Below, piece by piece: positions 62,683 to 64,000 of a stretch of DNA of 64,000 nt. How positions within the stretch are numbered: position 1 is the first letter of the stretch; every line of letters starts with the position of its first letter. This stretch comes from Alphaproteobacteria bacterium (GTDB taxonomy: Bacteria; Pseudomonadota; Alphaproteobacteria; RF32; CAG-239). Made by a program: the position numbers and the translations under genes. The stretch is taken from contig JAGBDC010000026.1 in assembly GCA_017937705.1 (NCBI GenBank), forward strand, positions 1 to 64,000. Reading direction: 5' to 3'. A model generated the notes under the pieces. It was not told where the DNA came from. It worked only from the letters and a program-made list of their open reading frames with translations, and made no database searches.

Positions 62683-62925
62683 TTAGTTTACAGCTTCATA
62701 TATGCGATTGAGTAATTCACCCAATGTCATATCATCACAAATCTCTTCTGCAGAAATCATCACACCAAACTCATTATAAACACTATCGGAAAGCTCTTCA
62801 CAATCTGCTGTATCCAGCTTTAGCTCACCTTTAAGGGTGTATGGCAATTCATCAACGGTAAAGATTTCGGCAGTCAAATCTTCAAGCACATCAAACAAGC
62901 GCTCTCTTATATCTATTCTATTCAT
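62683..62925 (-). CDS. ACP-like protein 4 lacking the attachment serine
   Basis: 80 residues with the same helix pattern as ACPs 1-3 (RERLFDVLEDL.., SDSVYNEFGVMISAEEICDDMTLGELLNRIYEAV), but the motif where DSL should be reads LDTADCEEL. Thr stands in for Ser, so it may not take a phosphopantetheine. No SD; a TAGACA-16-TATAAT promoter stands upstream. It may be a structural or decoy paralogue. Confidence 0.6.
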   Translation of the reverse strand: MNRIDIRERLFDVLEDLTAEIFTVDELPYTLKGELKLDTADCEELSDSVYNEFGVMISAEEICDDMTLGELLNRIYEAVN

Positions 62926-62960
62926 AAGGTAATAATTTATCAGTTATAAGTTTTGTTATG

Positions 62961-62988
62961 ATTATACAAAAACTTAAATAACTGTCTA
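62961..62988 (-). promoter_or_regulatory. Promoter of the fourth ACP-like gene
   Basis: Minus strand TAGACA, 16 nt, TATAAT. It overlaps the last codons of galE. Confidence 0.6.
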
Positions 62989-63981
62989 GTATATTTTAGC
63001 AAATGTCCTTATGATATCTTCAATATTTGTATATTTAGGCTCCCAACCCAGCTCTTTTTTCGCCATTTCATTAGATGCCAACAATATAGCCGGATCCCCC
63101 GAACGACGTTCTGCATATTTGACCGGAATAGTTTTTTCAAAAACTTTTTCTGCCGCAATAACAATTTCTTTAACCGATGTACCTGTACCGGTTCCCAAAT
63201 TTACAATCAGAGATTCTTTCCCCTCAAGTAATCTTTTTATTGCTAAAACATGAGCTGTTGCCAAATCTGTTACATGAATATAATCACGCAAACAAGTACC
63301 GTCACGAGTATCATAATCATTTCCGTAAATCTGCAGAAACTCTCTCTTTCCGGTCACAACTTCCATGAGTATAGGCAATAGGTTTTGAGGTTCTTTGTCT
63401 TTTCCTTTTACATCTCCATCTGCATCATATCCCGCCGCATTAAAATAGCGCAAAGAAGTATATTTTATACCTTTCAACGCATCATACCACTGCATTAAGC
63501 GTTCTGTTTCAACCTTTGTGAAACCATAGAAATTAAGCGGATTTAACGGATGTTTTTCGTCCATGGGAACATATTGCGGAATCCCGTAAACAGCTGCCGA
63601 TGAAGAAAAAACGATGGCTTTAACTTCATTTTCAGCCATAGCATTAAGCACATTAACCGAACCGACAATATTATTAACGGCATATTTTTCCGGATTTATC
63701 ATCGATTCGCCTACGGCTTTTTTTGCAGCTAAAAATACAACAGCATCAATTCCTTTCATTGCCTCACTAAGTAAGGAATAGTCCAAAATATCCCCTTTTA
63801 TAAATTCGGCATCTGCGAATAGATTTATTTCATGTCCTGAAGACAAGTCATCATATACTCTGACGGAATATTGACTTTGTAATAAAGCCTTAACAACATG
63901 AGAGCCGATATAACCGGCTCCCCCTATAACTAACACTTTAGGCACTGTATTTTGCTCCAATACATTGATATTCAAACCCAT
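62986..63981 (-). CDS. galE: UDP-glucose 4-epimerase
   Basis: 331 residues of an extended short-chain dehydrogenase. GGAGYIGSHVVKALL binds NAD, the catalytic Ser-Tyr-Lys triad is in SSSAAVYG and NFYGFTKVETERLM, and RYFNAAGYDADG and DYIHVTDLA are GalE-type signatures. It interconverts UDP-glucose and UDP-galactose for polysaccharide synthesis. The start at 63981 lacks a strong SD; an in-frame stop just upstream excludes a longer form. Confidence 0.93.
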   Translation of the reverse strand: MGLNINVLEQNTVPKVLVIGGAGYIGSHVVKALLQSQYSVRVYDDLSSGHEINLFADAEFIKGDILDYSLLSEAMKGIDAVVFLAAKKAVGESMINPEKYAVNNIVGSVNVLNAMAENEVKAIVFSSSAAVYGIPQYVPMDEKHPLNPLNFYGFTKVETERLMQWYDALKGIKYTSLRYFNAAGYDADGDVKGKDKEPQNLLPILMEVVTGKREFLQIYGNDYDTRDGTCLRDYIHVTDLATAHVLAIKRLLEGKESLIVNLGTGTGTSVKEIVIAAEKVFEKTIPVKYAERRSGDPAILLASNEMAKKELGWEPKYTNIEDIIRTFAKIY

Positions 63982-64000
63982 TCATTTTTGCATCTTCAGC

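Noticed and set aside
1..64000. CRISPR array or transposase genes
   Set aside because: No regularly spaced repeats, cas genes or transposase frames are visible.

Overview
The window looks like a chromosome segment of a low-GC alphaproteobacterium, most likely one of the uncultured gut-associated, formerly 'Azospirillum-like' lineages. The evidence is a circularly permuted (two-piece) ssrA gene directly upstream of an alpha-type sspB, a MipZ division ATPase, an alphaproteobacterial class IIA HAD phosphatase, MlaA/MlaC, and an AT-rich genome whose resident genes carry clear Shine-Dalgarno (SD) sequences. The genus assignment is inference; no rRNA is present. The genetic code is standard, with TAA, TAG and TGA all used as stops.

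Layout. 1-12.8 kb: a partial tRNA, an orphan alpha/beta-hydrolase-like protein, a membrane protein with a lysozyme-like domain, accB-accC, a type IV pilin-like gene behind a long structured leader with its own terminator, a dead M16-peptidase homologue, a hexapeptide acyltransferase, an M29 aminopeptidase, a papain-like protein and nagA-nagB. 12.87-16.1 kb: a small defence cassette (AbiEi/AbiEii pair, two mini ORFs, a GIY-YIG protein with a DUF4357/RAMA-like tail) bounded by 98-bp direct repeats, one of which runs into the 3' end of tRNA-Val. 16.3-20 kb: small membrane proteins, HU and Lon. 20.3-31 kb: a surface-polysaccharide locus with five GT2 modules in four proteins, a RgpF-like protein, a WbsX-GT4 fusion, a ParB-like DGQHR protein and a DegT aminotransferase. 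Its units share one promoter architecture and a short 'FLGI' terminal peptide module. 31-42.3 kb: mlaA-mlaC, a 1343-residue leucine-rich-repeat/PcfJ-like protein, a MoxR-DUF58-TPR operon and a UvrD/PcrA helicase gene split by an in-frame stop.

42.3-52.5 kb: exported and envelope proteins (an HExxH protein, an outer-membrane barrel, a lipoprotein, a large autotransporter) around tRNA-Met. 52.5-64 kb: thyA-folA, an ankyrin protein, ssrA-sspB-RHH, an archaemetzincin-like zinc protein, hydrolases, a D,D-carboxypeptidase with SPOR domain, mipZ, four small acyl-carrier-protein-like genes and galE.

Two gene classes are interleaved. Resident genes are AT-rich and start behind a good SD. A second class (about a dozen genes: lysozyme-like, M16-like, M29, small membrane proteins, a lipoprotein, the ACPs) is visibly more GC-rich and lacks any SD. 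Several of these have a near-consensus sigma70 promoter and most have their own terminator. They look like single-gene acquisitions, possibly from Bacteroidota, but this is inference.

The most unusual items are the tRNA-Val defence cassette and its repeats, the pilin leader RNA, the LRR/PcfJ-like protein, the ACP quartet with one member lacking the attachment serine, and the modular glycosyltransferase locus. All calls come from reading the sequence; no database search was run.
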